Positions 1 through 8,111 of a stretch of 64,000 nucleotides of DNA are shown one piece after another. The stretch's first letter is position 1, and the number at the start of each line of letters is the position of its first letter. Both the position numbers and the translations under genes were made by a program. Below the pieces are notes generated by a model. It had not been told where the DNA came from, did not search any database, and saw only the letters and a list, made by a program, of their open reading frames with translations. Origin of the DNA: Arthrobacter pullicola (lineage in GTDB: Bacteria; Actinomycetota; Actinomycetes; Actinomycetales; Micrococcaceae); NCBI RefSeq assembly GCF_014836875.1, contig NZ_JACSQC010000005.1:274385-338384 (forward strand), read 5' to 3'.

Positions 1-349
1 AGTCCTCCAGCGCTGCCTCGGCTGCCGCCCGGGTTGGGAAAGTCACCACTCCCCGGTTGCGGCCGGCCCACCGAAGCAGCTTGTGCGGGTCCGTAACCGT
101 GATTTCCCGGTGCTCGGGCTTCGGCTTGGCACCGGTGTGCAGGACCACCTGCACGGTGTCCGGCCGGAACAGATTAAAGGTGGCAAAGTCGTCACGCAGG
201 AAAAAGTTGGGCGCATGCCATTTGATGTTCTCCCGGATCTGCGGGTCCACGGAGAGAATGGCGGCCCGGAGGCTCCGCACGACGGGCGCCATCGGGTGGT
301 CCAGCGCAGCCAGATAGTGCGTAAGCTCAGCCGGTTCTGCAGGTTCCAT
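1..349 (-). CDS. DUF1801 (YdhG-like) domain protein, partial
   Basis: The open frame runs off the left edge, so the C-terminus is missing. From the ATG at 349 the visible protein begins MEPAEPAELTHYLAALDHP and continues through IKWHAPNFF and a strand-rich segment ending in WAGRNRGVVTF. The order of a helical 'L..LxHP...VR.LR..IL' segment, the 'E.IKW.APxF' motif and a 'VxLHxG' strand is typical of DUF1801/YdhG proteins, small domains of unknown biochemical role. GTG at 355 is an alternative in-frame start; no strong ribosome site is visible for either. It is transcribed away from dcd. The family call is fairly secure; the function is unknown. Confidence 0.7.
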   Translation of the reverse strand, partial: MEPAEPAELTHYLAALDHPMAPVVRSLRAAILSVDPQIRENIKWHAPNFFLRDDFATFNLFRPDTVQVVLHTGAKPKPEHREITVTDPHKLLRWAGRNRGVVTFPTRAAAEAALED

Positions 350-448
350 GCGCACAATCTGGCACTGCGGCGCAGACCTGTCCACCGTGTTTCATAAACC
401 CCGGGTACGGGTTTCCGGAGGGGGCGGACGGGACTGCTGGCCCGTCGG

Positions 449-1024
449 CTAGATGCTGGTGCGGTGGAAGTTCAGGTGGCTGCGCGACGCCGTCGGGCCC
501 CGCTGGCCCTGGTACCGGTTGCCGTAGACCCCGGTGCCGTAGGCGTACTCAGCGGGTGAGCTGAGCTTGAAGAAGCACAGCTGCCCGATCTTCGAACCGG
601 GCCAGAGTTTGATCGGCAGGGTGGCCATGTTGGAGAGCTCCAGGGTCACGTGCCCTGAGAATCCGGGGTCGATGAAACCCGCAGTGGAGTGGGTCAGCAG
701 GCCCAGCCGGCCCAAGGAAGACTTCCCCTCCAGGCGGGCAGCGACGTCGTCCGGAAGCGTGACGCTTTCATAGGTGGAGCCCAGCACGAATTCGCCCGGG
801 TGCAGGATGAACGGCTCATCCGCCGCCACTTCCACCAGACGGGTGAGGTCCGGCTGGTCCAGGGAGGGGTCGATGTGCGCGTACTTGTGGTTGTCGAAGA
901 GCCGGAAATACCGGTCGATCCGCACGTCAACGCTGGAAGGCTGGACCATTGCGGGGTCATAGGGATCGAGGACAATCCGCTCGTCAGCAATTTCGGCCCG
1001 AATGTCGCGGTCAGATATCAGCAC
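449..1024 (-). CDS. dcd: dCTP deaminase, probably bifunctional dCTP deaminase/dUTPase
   Basis: A 191-residue protein that converts dCTP to dUTP and, in the actinobacterial type, on to dUMP, supplying thymidylate synthesis in the cytoplasm. The QPSSVDVR motif lies at residues 28-35 and the active-site block [20 protein letters not shown] at 99-118. Ser102, Arg106, Asp119 and Glu129 fall where I recall the key residues of the Mycobacterium tuberculosis enzyme, which performs both reactions. The GTG start gives MLISDRDIR, the usual family N-terminus. A TATTTT hexamer (positions 1036-1031, minus strand) lies 6 nt before the start, which suggests a leaderless message. The gene is full length and 20 nt downstream of the tryptophan dioxygenase gene on the same strand. 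Confidence 0.96.
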   Translation of the reverse strand: MLISDRDIRAEIADERIVLDPYDPAMVQPSSVDVRIDRYFRLFDNHKYAHIDPSLDQPDLTRLVEVAADEPFILHPGEFVLGSTYESVTLPDDVAARLEGKSSLGRLGLLTHSTAGFIDPGFSGHVTLELSNMATLPIKLWPGSKIGQLCFFKLSSPAEYAYGTGVYGNRYQGQRGPTASRSHLNFHRTSI

Positions 1025-1044
1025 CTTCTAAAAATAGCGCATCC

Positions 1045-1902
1045 TCAACGCTGCCCGATTTCCGTGCGGACTGCGTATAGCTCCGGGAAAAACGTCAGGT
1101 CGAGGGCGCTGCGCAGGAAGCCTGCCCCGGAGGATCCCCCGGTGCCGCGCTTCATGCCGATGGTCCGCTGGACGGTGAGCAGATGCCGGAAGCGCCAGAG
1201 CTGGAAATTATCTTCCAGGTCCACCAGCTCCTCGCAGGCTTCGTAGATGTCCCAATTGGCCGCGGGCTCCTCATAAACCTCACGGAAGACGTGCATCAGG
1301 GTTTCATCAAAAACGTGTGCCTGGCTCACGTCGCGGTCCAGCAGTTCCTGCCCGACGGCGTAGCCGCGGCGGTGCAGGACCCGGATGAACTCGTCATAGA
1401 TGCTGCTCTGCTTCAGTAGTCCGGCCAGCAGCTCCTGCGCCTGCGGATCGGCGGCGAACACATCCAGCATGGCGGCGTTCTTGTTGCCCAGCAGAAACTC
1501 CACCGCCCGGTACTGGTAGGACTGGAATCCGGAGGACGCCCCCAGGTCACCCCTGAACTCCGCATATTCGGACGGCGTCAGCGTCGCCAGCACCGACCAC
1601 TGCTCCGTCAGCGAGCGCTGGATGTGCTTGATCCGTGCGATTCCTTTCATCGCTGCCCGCAGGTCATCTGCCATCAGCCGCACGCGGACCCCGCGCAGTT
1701 CATGGAGCACCAGTTTCAGCCACAGCTCCGAAGTCTGGTGCTGGATGATGAACAGCATTTCGTCATGATGTACGGGTTTGCTGACCGGATGCTGGGCAGA
1801 GAGAAGCTCATCGAGGCCCAAATAGGATCCGTAGCTCATTTTCCTGCTGAAGTCCCGCTCGATTCCCGGCTCCAGGTTCCGGGTGTTTTTGTCTACGCTC
1901 AT
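1045..1902 (-). CDS. kynA: Tryptophan 2,3-dioxygenase
   Basis: A heme enzyme that opens the indole ring of L-tryptophan to N-formylkynurenine, the first step of the kynurenine pathway. The start at 1902 (MSVDKNTRN) has GGAG about 6 nt upstream and gives 285 residues. The motif [14 protein letters not shown] carries His55, the active-site base position of the Xanthomonas enzyme. [11 protein letters not shown] supplies the conserved arginine, and [19 protein letters not shown] contains the proximal heme ligand at His240. The frame stays open much further upstream, but that stretch lies antisense to the next gene and has no family resemblance. No kynureninase or formamidase partner lies beside it here, although a formamidase gene is present at 39.6 kb. 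Confidence 0.95.
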   Translation of the reverse strand: MSVDKNTRNLEPGIERDFSRKMSYGSYLGLDELLSAQHPVSKPVHHDEMLFIIQHQTSELWLKLVLHELRGVRVRLMADDLRAAMKGIARIKHIQRSLTEQWSVLATLTPSEYAEFRGDLGASSGFQSYQYRAVEFLLGNKNAAMLDVFAADPQAQELLAGLLKQSSIYDEFIRVLHRRGYAVGQELLDRDVSQAHVFDETLMHVFREVYEEPAANWDIYEACEELVDLEDNFQLWRFRHLLTVQRTIGMKRGTGGSSGAGFLRSALDLTFFPELYAVRTEIGQR

Positions 1903-2062
1903 CGCTGCTCCGTCTGCGTTAGCGGCGCCTGCCTTGGGTGTTGCCGGGACGCGGTGTCCCGGCTGCGCTGAGCTTACGGTAACTGCAGCCCGCGCTTCTG
2001 CACCCCGGCGCGGCTGTGGAAGACTGGCCGTAAATACACCCCCACCCTCCCAAGGAGCCTCC

Positions 2063-2539
2063 ATGGAGAACGAACCCGGCAGCACCCCCGCAGCAGATGA
2101 GACCGAAGGCAGCCCGGCTGGCTCCCCCGCACCGGCGACCGCCCTGGAAGAGGCCATCGAAGCGGGCCAGTCCGGCGAGATCAGCAACCAGGACGTCATC
2201 GCGGCGATCTGGAATGCGGATCTCCTCAGCGTCGGCCGGCTGACCGTGGAGGACGATCCAGCCAGTTTCCAGGCCCTGGTCCTGAAGTCCCCCGAAGGAG
2301 CTGCTCCGGTTGCGGCGACGTTCACCGATGCCCAGCGCATTCCGCAGCGCATCCGCGACACCGCTCCAATCATGGTGAAGGCCTCCGGAGGGGCCACCCT
2401 GCGCAGCATTGCCCCGGGCTATGGGCTGGCTATTAACCCGGGCAGCTCGTTGGGCCTGGAGCTGGGACCGGAAGGCGTGGCCGCCGTCGTCGCCGCCTTC
2501 GACGGTGCGGGAGGAAATGCCGGACCCGAAACCGAATAG
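2063..2539 (+). CDS. SseB family protein
   Basis: A 158-residue acidic cytoplasmic protein. The N-terminal 35 residues are low-complexity (Ala/Pro/Glu). The rest ([15 protein letters not shown] through [12 protein letters not shown]) has the strand order and the 'P..F.....FTDAQRIP' and '[16 protein letters not shown]' motifs of the SseB N-terminal domain, a family with no settled biochemical function outside Salmonella. AAGGAG at 2052-2057 sits 5 nt before the ATG at 2063, which fixes the start. It is transcribed divergently from the tryptophan dioxygenase. The family assignment is good; the role is unknown. Confidence 0.8.
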   Translation: MENEPGSTPAADETEGSPAGSPAPATALEEAIEAGQSGEISNQDVIAAIWNADLLSVGRLTVEDDPASFQALVLKSPEGAAPVAATFTDAQRIPQRIRDTAPIMVKASGGATLRSIAPGYGLAINPGSSLGLELGPEGVAAVVAAFDGAGGNAGPETE

Positions 2540-2677
2540 CTGCGCTCGGCCCGCACCCGGAGACCGGTATTTCGGTTGCCTTATGGCTAACCGGAACCGG
2601 TTTTGCCGCGTCCGGCCTTGCAGTGGGGGCGGCGGCGTCTACTCTGGGGAACCTCACTACAGATGGAGGGCTGTAAA

Positions 2678-3742
2678 GTGACCTGCTCAGCGAAATCCCC
2701 GAAGTCCTGCTCGATTGTTCCGCCCTATCTGCTCGCACGAATCGCGGAACGCCCGGACCGCCTCGCCGCAGCGGCGGATGCGGCCCGCCGGACACTGATG
2801 GAACAGCGTGCCGTAGAGGAACACCGCAAACAACGCCGGACCGCGCCGGCCCCGGGGCCGGGAACCGCTCTCACACCCAAAATCCGCCGCACCGTCTTCG
2901 ACGCCGGACAGAAGCAGGAACTGCCCGGCACCCCGGTCCGGACGGAAGGCGCACCGCCCACCTCCGACCCGGCCGTGGACGAGGCCTACGACGGATTGGG
3001 TGCAACCTACGCCCTGTTCAGCGACGCCTACGGCCGCTCATCGGTCGACGGCGCGGGACGTCCGCTCCACGCCACCGTCCACTACGGCCGTGACTATGAC
3101 AACGCGTTCTGGGACGGCAACCAGATGGTCCTGGGCGACGGCGACGGCGAAGTCTTCCAGCGCTTCAGCAAATCCCTGACCGTCATCGGCCATGAGCTGA
3201 CCCACGGCGTTATCCAGTACACCGCCCGGCTGGTCTACCAGGACCAGGCCGGAGCGCTGAACGAGTCGGTCTCCGATGTGTTCGGTGCGCTGGTGGAGCA
3301 GAAACTCCTCGGCCAGTCGGCCCGCGAAGCCTCCTGGCTCATCGGTGAAGGCCTGTTCACACCCGAAGTGAACGGGAGGGGCCTGCGTTCCATGTCGGCT
3401 CCAGGCACCGCGTACGACGACGACGTGCTGGGCAAGGATCCGCAGCCTGCGGACATGTCGGGGTACGTGGAAACCAGCTCCGACAACGGCGGCGTGCACC
3501 TCAACTCCGGAATCCCCAACCGCGCCTTCTACCTGGCTGCTTCCCGGCTCGGCGGTTACGCCTGGGAACGTGCCGGGCAGATCTGGTACGACACCATTAC
3601 CGAACCGAACTTCCCCGCGGACTGCACTTTTAGTCTCTTCGCTGCCGCGACCGTCACGGCAGCGGAAAAACGCTACGGCGCCGGGGGCCCGGAAAGTTCT
3701 GCTGTGCAGGCAGCATGGAAAGAGGTTAACGTCATGGTATGA
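2678..3742 (+). CDS. M4 family metalloprotease, protealysin type
   Basis: A thermolysin-family zinc endopeptidase of 354 residues. The short N-terminal propeptide carries the PPYLL motif (residues 15-19) typical of protealysin-like precursors. The zinc site is HELTH (172-176) with the third ligand Glu196 in GALNESVSD. The C-terminal DNGGVHLNSGIPN supplies the active-site histidine. I see no signal peptide, as in other protealysin-type enzymes. GTG at 2678 is chosen because ATGGAGGG (2663-2670) lies 7 nt before it. The stop codon overlaps the start of the next gene by the sequence ATGA, so the protease and the putative inhibitor are translationally coupled. Confidence 0.93.
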   Translation: MTCSAKSPKSCSIVPPYLLARIAERPDRLAAAADAARRTLMEQRAVEEHRKQRRTAPAPGPGTALTPKIRRTVFDAGQKQELPGTPVRTEGAPPTSDPAVDEAYDGLGATYALFSDAYGRSSVDGAGRPLHATVHYGRDYDNAFWDGNQMVLGDGDGEVFQRFSKSLTVIGHELTHGVIQYTARLVYQDQAGALNESVSDVFGALVEQKLLGQSAREASWLIGEGLFTPEVNGRGLRSMSAPGTAYDDDVLGKDPQPADMSGYVETSSDNGGVHLNSGIPNRAFYLAASRLGGYAWERAGQIWYDTITEPNFPADCTFSLFAAATVTAAEKRYGAGGPESSAVQAAWKEVNVMV

Positions 3743-4014
3743 GACTGGTTGTGGTGCGCAGCGGCGGGATCGCAGGCATGAGACGCACATGGAGCAGTGA
3801 GGTGAGTTCCCAGGAGGCCGAGGAGCGCTGGCTTCCCCTCCTTCAGGATGCGCCGTCCGCCGAGGCCCATGCCGGCATGCCCGACCGCTTTACCTACGAA
3901 ATCAGCGTCGGAAAGGCGGCAGTCACCATCCCGGAGGAATCCCTGCAGGGACGCTGGCGGGAGTTGGTGGACCGCGCCCGCAAAGGGAACGGGGAAGCCC
4001 GGGCACCCGAGTAG
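3739..4014 (+). CDS. Emfourin-like protealysin inhibitor
   Basis: A 91-residue protein whose ATG (3739) overlaps the TGA of the M4 protease gene. It begins MRLVVVRSGGIAGM and has the short alternating-strand pattern 'RF.YEISVGKAAVTIPEE' near the middle. From knowledge of the family, emfourins are small proteins encoded next to protealysin-like proteases that inhibit them; the N-terminal 'V...GG..G' start and tight coupling fit that family. The likely role is to hold the intracellular protease inactive. The identification rests on genomic position, size and N-terminal motif rather than on catalytic residues, so it is strong but not certain. Confidence 0.75.
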   Translation: MRLVVVRSGGIAGMRRTWSSEVSSQEAEERWLPLLQDAPSAEAHAGMPDRFTYEISVGKAAVTIPEESLQGRWRELVDRARKGNGEARAPE

Positions 4015-4097
4015 GGAAACGGCCTGGGGCCCCGCGTTGTGCTGGTGGTGCTGAAGGCATGTAAAGTGGTTTCCTGTGCCGGTGGTTCACCGGCCGT

Positions 4098-4171
4098 GCG
4101 GGCGTAGCTCAATGGTAGAGCGCTAGCTTCCCAAGCTCGATACGCGGGTTCGATTCCCGTCGCCCGCTCCA
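4098..4171 (+). tRNA. tRNA-Gly, anticodon CCC
   Basis: The sequence folds as a cloverleaf: acceptor GCGGGCG/CGCCCGC (7 pairs), D arm GCTC-AATGGTA-GAGC, anticodon arm CTAGC-TTCCCAA-GCTCG, variable loop ATAC, T arm GCGGG-TTCGATT-CCCGT, discriminator T and encoded CCA (4169-4171). The loop puts CCC at positions 34-36, which reads GGG glycine codons. The anticodon stem has one U-C mismatch (28-42), all other stems pair. It lies in the gap between the emfourin-like gene and panD. Confidence 0.95.
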
Positions 4172-4273
4172 GCTCTCCTTTCTCCGGTTTTGCCGGATGC
4201 CCCGCCCGCTTGGGTGTTTCGGGATCCCTCCCGGCCTCATCCAACGTTCGTTCAGGCGTAGACTTGTACAGCC

Positions 4274-4693
4274 ATGAACCGCAAAATGTTTAAGTCCAAG
4301 ATCCACCGCGCCACCGTCACCCATTCGAACCTCCACTACGTGGGCTCTGTGACCGTGGACCTCGATCTCCTCGATGCAGCAGACATCCTGCCGGGTGAGC
4401 TCGTCTCCATTGTCGATGTGAACAACGGCTCCCGCCTGGAGACTTACACCATCGCGGGAGAACGTGGGAGCGGCGTGATCGGCATCAATGGTGCGGCAGC
4501 TCATCTGGTGAACATCGGCGATACCGTCATCCTGATCACGTACGCCGACATGAGCACCGAAGAAGCACGGGCCTTTGTCCCCACTGTGGTGCACGTCGAT
4601 GCCGAGAACCGCATCATTGCCCTGGGCACCGACCCCGCAGAAGCCCTCACTCCCGGGACCGAGCGCCCGCCGCTGGCAACACCCGCCGGCTGA
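4274..4693 (+). CDS. panD: Aspartate 1-decarboxylase precursor
   Basis: Makes beta-alanine from L-aspartate for pantothenate and coenzyme A synthesis in the cytoplasm. The protein is made as a proenzyme that self-cleaves between Gly24 and Ser25 ([10 protein letters not shown]), leaving a pyruvoyl group on the new N-terminus. Other family signatures are [10 protein letters not shown] at the start, the substrate-binding Arg/Lys residues there, and [18 protein letters not shown] after the cleavage site. At 139 residues it is normal length for actinobacteria, with a short Pro/Thr-rich C-terminal tail. The gene stands alone between the tRNA and the trehalose import operon. Confidence 0.97.
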   Translation: MNRKMFKSKIHRATVTHSNLHYVGSVTVDLDLLDAADILPGELVSIVDVNNGSRLETYTIAGERGSGVIGINGAAAHLVNIGDTVILITYADMSTEEARAFVPTVVHVDAENRIIALGTDPAEALTPGTERPPLATPAG

Positions 4694-4947
4694 TAACCCG
4701 CCGCTGCGGCCGGGAGTTCATCTTCCGCTCACCTGCTGCGGCCCCTCCTAACGGCGTTTCTCCACCCGCCGCGGCCCCCTGTACCAGCGCCAACTGCCGC
4801 TGCGACCTGTGGTTACACCTGTTTCTACTGTGACTGTGGCGCAAAAGAGCGTAAAGGCATAGGGTCGGTCGAAAGGTTGCTGAGGATTGCAGCCTTTCGC
4901 GGAAAATCACTCAGTCCGTGCCTACGACGAGGTGGAGGCATACACCA
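4694..4947 (+). promoter_or_regulatory. Leader of the trehalose import operon with an inverted repeat
   Basis: The 254-bp gap before lpqY contains an inverted repeat at 4870-4899: CGAAAGG and CCTTTCG arms around a 16-nt spacer that itself has TTGC facing GCAG. It could be an operator or a leader hairpin; which of these cannot be told from sequence. A strong ribosome site GGTGGAGG (4931-4938) precedes the ATG at 4948. Confidence 0.4.
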
Positions 4948-6270
4948 ATGCCAAAAGACGCTACACATCACGGCAGACCCTGGATGAGGAAGTCTGCGGC
5001 CGCGGGGTTCGCCCTCGCCGTCGGTGCCACGCTGCTGGCCGGCTGCAGTTCCGATGCGGGGTCTGCACCGACCCTTACCTGGTACATCAACCCCGACGAC
5101 GGCGGCCAGGCCGAACTCGCAAAGCGCTGCACGGACGAGTCCGGCGGCGCTTACAACATCGAGACATCCCTGCTCCCGAACGACGCCGCGTCGCAGCGCG
5201 AACAGCTGGCCCGCCGCCTGGCAGCCGGAGACACGACCATGGACATCATGAGTCTGGATCCGCCAAATGTCCCCGAATATGCAGAGCCGGGCTATTTGGC
5301 CCCGATCCCGGATGATGTCCGTGAACGCACTACCCAGAACGTGGTTGAAGGCGCCCTGACAGGCGCCACCTGGAAGGGCGAGGTGGTGGCCGTTCCGTTC
5401 TGGGCCAACACGCAGATCCTCTGGTACCGCAAATCAGTGGCCGAAGCTGCCGGGCTGGACATGACCCAGCCGGTGACCTGGGACCAGCTCATCGATGCAG
5501 TCCGGGAACAGGACAAATTCCTCAGCGTGCAGGGCGCCCGGGCCGAGTCGATGACCGTCTGGGTGAACGCCCTGATCGAATCTGCCGGCGGCCAGATCGT
5601 GGAGAACCCCGACGCGCCTGCGGACGAAATCGAGCTGGGCATCGATTCAGAAGCCGGAACCAAGGCCGCAGAAATCGTTTCCACCATCGGCAAGGACGGG
5701 TTGGGTGGGCCAGGCCTGCCCACCCAGACGGAAAACTTCTCCATGATCCAGTTCCAAGGGGACAAGGGAGCATTCATGGTGAACTATCCCTTCGTCTGGC
5801 CGGCCACCAACGCCGCTGTCCAGGAAGGTACGCTGCCGCAGTCCCTTGTGGACGACATTGGCTGGGCCCTCTACCCCCAGGTCAACGCAGGTGAGGATAC
5901 GGCTCCCCCGCTGGGCGGAATCGACCTGGCAGTCGGCGCCAAGAGCAAACATCCGGACCTCGCCTACGAGGCGATCGAGTGCATTGTCAGCCCGGAAAAC
6001 CAGGCCTACTACTTCCAAACCAACGGAAACCCGCCGTCAAACACCGAGGCCTACAACGATCCCACGGCATTGGAGACCTTCCCGATGGCCGGGACCATTC
6101 AGGAATCGCTCCAGCTGGCCAAACCCCGCCCCCAGACGCCGTACTACAACGAGATCTCGACCGGCATCCAGCAGACCTGGACACCGCCGTCGGACGTCAA
6201 CCCTGACACCACGCCCGCCACTAGCCAGGAGTTCATACTCGCGGTCCTGAAGGGAGAGAGGCTGCTATGA
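4948..6270 (+). CDS. lpqY: Trehalose ABC importer substrate-binding lipoprotein
   Basis: A 440-residue extracytoplasmic solute-binding protein, lipid-anchored at Cys33 in the lipobox LLAGC after a hydrophobic signal segment. In mycobacteria LpqY delivers trehalose to SugABC to recycle sugar released during cell-envelope glycolipid synthesis. The matching features here are LTWYINPDDGG, the 'QREQLARRLAAGDTTMDIMSLD' region, PFWANTQILWYRK and a family-1 binding-protein fold throughout. The ATG at 4948 has an excellent ribosome site; an in-frame ATG 30 nt upstream does not. The stop codon overlaps the start of sugA as ATGA. Orthology rests on the resemblance of all four genes of the operon in order. 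Confidence 0.88.
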   Translation: MPKDATHHGRPWMRKSAAAGFALAVGATLLAGCSSDAGSAPTLTWYINPDDGGQAELAKRCTDESGGAYNIETSLLPNDAASQREQLARRLAAGDTTMDIMSLDPPNVPEYAEPGYLAPIPDDVRERTTQNVVEGALTGATWKGEVVAVPFWANTQILWYRKSVAEAAGLDMTQPVTWDQLIDAVREQDKFLSVQGARAESMTVWVNALIESAGGQIVENPDAPADEIELGIDSEAGTKAAEIVSTIGKDGLGGPGLPTQTENFSMIQFQGDKGAFMVNYPFVWPATNAAVQEGTLPQSLVDDIGWALYPQVNAGEDTAPPLGGIDLAVGAKSKHPDLAYEAIECIVSPENQAYYFQTNGNPPSNTEAYNDPTALETFPMAGTIQESLQLAKPRPQTPYYNEISTGIQQTWTPPSDVNPDTTPATSQEFILAVLKGERLL

Positions 6271-7232
6271 GTACGTCCGTCGAGACCCGTGCCGCCGCCG
6301 AGGGCGGCAGCCCAAAACCGCGCCGGCAAAAACTCAGTGACCGCGCACGCAGCGAACGCCGGCTTGGATTCTGGCTGGCCGGACCCGCCTTTGTGATCAT
6401 GCTGGCTGTCACCGCCTATCCAATCCTTCTGGCCTTCTACGATTCACTGTTCAAGTACCGGCTGACCGCACCGGACGACCGGACCTTCGTGTTCCTGGGC
6501 AACTACATCACCGTCCTGACCGATGCGGTGTGGTGGCGGGACCTGGGCGTTACGCTGCTGATCACCGTAGTCACGGTCGTGATCGAACTCGTCCTCGGCT
6601 TCCTCCTCGCCATGGTCATGAACAGTGCGCTCAAGTCCATCCGCGGTTGGCTCCGCACGGCCATCCTGGTTCCTTACGGGATCATTACGGTGGTCTCGGC
6701 GTTCGCCTGGTTCTACGCTTTCGACATTAATTCGGGCTACGTGAACCACTGGTTCGACTGGGTGCCGGGAATCAGCCCCGATCTGAACTGGTTCGCGGAC
6801 TTCGGTACCGCCATCTCGGTAATCATGGCATCGGAAATCTGGAAAACCACTCCATTCATCTCCCTGCTGCTGCTGGCGGGCCTGGCCCAGGTTCCGGGCG
6901 AACTGACCGAAGCGGCAGAGGTCGACGGCGCCACCTGGTGGCAGCGCTTCACCCGCGTGATCGTACCGAACATGAAAGCCGCGATCATGGTGGCGGTCCT
7001 GTTCCGGGCGCTGGATGCCTTCCGCATCTTCGACAACGTCTACATCATGACCAAGGGTGCCTACGGCACGGAAACACTCTCCCTGCTGGCATACCGCACA
7101 TCCATTACCCGGTTGGAGATAGGCATGGGGTCCGCCATCTCCGTCCTGCTGTTCCTGTGCGTGATCATCATCTGTTTCATAGCGATCAAGCTCTTCAAGG
7201 TGGACCTGACCGGCGCACGAGGGGGCAAATAA
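6267..7232 (+). CDS. sugA: Trehalose ABC importer permease SugA
   Basis: A 321-residue inner-membrane permease of the MalF class with about six membrane helices. It resembles mycobacterial SugA closely: LRTAILVPYGIITV, SEIWKTTPFISLLLLAGLA, the EAA loop EAAEVDGATWWQRF that docks on the ATPase, and FRALDAFRIFDNVYIMT. A charged cytoplasmic N-terminus of about 35 residues precedes the first helix. The ATG overlaps the lpqY stop codon, and the TAA is followed at once by the ATG of sugB, so the genes are surely one operon. It would form the translocation channel together with SugB. Confidence 0.9.
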   Translation: MSTSVETRAAAEGGSPKPRRQKLSDRARSERRLGFWLAGPAFVIMLAVTAYPILLAFYDSLFKYRLTAPDDRTFVFLGNYITVLTDAVWWRDLGVTLLITVVTVVIELVLGFLLAMVMNSALKSIRGWLRTAILVPYGIITVVSAFAWFYAFDINSGYVNHWFDWVPGISPDLNWFADFGTAISVIMASEIWKTTPFISLLLLAGLAQVPGELTEAAEVDGATWWQRFTRVIVPNMKAAIMVAVLFRALDAFRIFDNVYIMTKGAYGTETLSLLAYRTSITRLEIGMGSAISVLLFLCVIIICFIAIKLFKVDLTGARGGK

Positions 7233-8075
7233 ATGAAGACGTCACCGATCCGCAGACGCCTCACCTGGACGATCATTTCCATTCTGGTGATCGTGTACGC
7301 CCTGTTTCCGGTCGCTTCCATCTTCGCGACCTCCTTCAAGCTCCCCAGCGACCTGACCTCCGGAACTTTCCTGCCCTCCACCTGGTCCACCGTGAACTAC
7401 GAAGAAATCCTGGTAGGCGACGCCCAGGAACTCTTCCTTTCAGCCCTTCGGAACTCGATCGGGATCTCCCTGATTGCCACTGTCATCGCCGTTGTGCTGG
7501 CCACCCTGTGTGCCTATGCCATTGCCAGGCTGGATTTCCCGGGAAAGAAGCTGGTGCTGACCACGGCACTGGGCGTCTCGATCTTTCCGGTCATCTCCAT
7601 CGTGACCCCGTTGTTCAATCTCTGGAGGAACATCGGACTCTATGACACCTGGCTCGGGCTGATCATTCCGTACCTGTCCCTGACCCTGCCGATCTCCATC
7701 TGGACCCTGGCCGCGTTCTTCCGGCAGATTCCCTGGGAACTGGAACAGGCCGCGCAGGTGGACGGGGCCACCACGTGGCAGGCCTTCCGGAAGGCGATCG
7801 TTCCACTCGCGGCACCCGGAGTTTTTACCACCGCGATCATTGCTTTCTTCATCGCATGGAACGACTTCGTGTACGGCATCTCGCTGACCTCAACCTCCGC
7901 GGCGCGGCCAGTGCCGGCCGCGTTGGCGTTCTTTACCGGAGCATCGCAGTTTGAGCAGCCCACGGGAGCCATTTCCGCAGCTGCCATCATTGTGACCATC
8001 CCGGTCGTTGTACTGGTGCTGCTGTTCCAGCGGCAGATTGTTTCCGGACTAACCCAGGGCGCCGTCAAGGGCTAG
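7233..8075 (+). CDS. sugB: Trehalose ABC importer permease SugB
   Basis: A 280-residue MalG-class permease, partner of SugA. Diagnostic stretches are YALFPVASIFATSFK at the N-terminus, YAIARLDFPGKK, the EAA loop EQAAQVDGATTWQAFRKAIVP, and the C-terminal QIVSGLTQGAVKG, which closely matches the mycobacterial SugB ending. The ATG follows the sugA stop codon with no gap. I count six hydrophobic segments. The substrate is inferred from operon orthology and not from any single residue. Confidence 0.9.
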   Translation: MKTSPIRRRLTWTIISILVIVYALFPVASIFATSFKLPSDLTSGTFLPSTWSTVNYEEILVGDAQELFLSALRNSIGISLIATVIAVVLATLCAYAIARLDFPGKKLVLTTALGVSIFPVISIVTPLFNLWRNIGLYDTWLGLIIPYLSLTLPISIWTLAAFFRQIPWELEQAAQVDGATTWQAFRKAIVPLAAPGVFTTAIIAFFIAWNDFVYGISLTSTSAARPVPAALAFFTGASQFEQPTGAISAAAIIVTIPVVVLVLLFQRQIVSGLTQGAVKG

Positions 8076-8111
8076 CCCCGGACTCACGGTAAAAGAAAAG
8101 GAGCCATGAGC

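Noticed and set aside
1903..2409. Upstream extension of the tryptophan dioxygenase frame
   Set aside because: The extension lies opposite the SseB-like gene and has no family sequence; ATG 1902 with GGAG upstream gives the correct family start.
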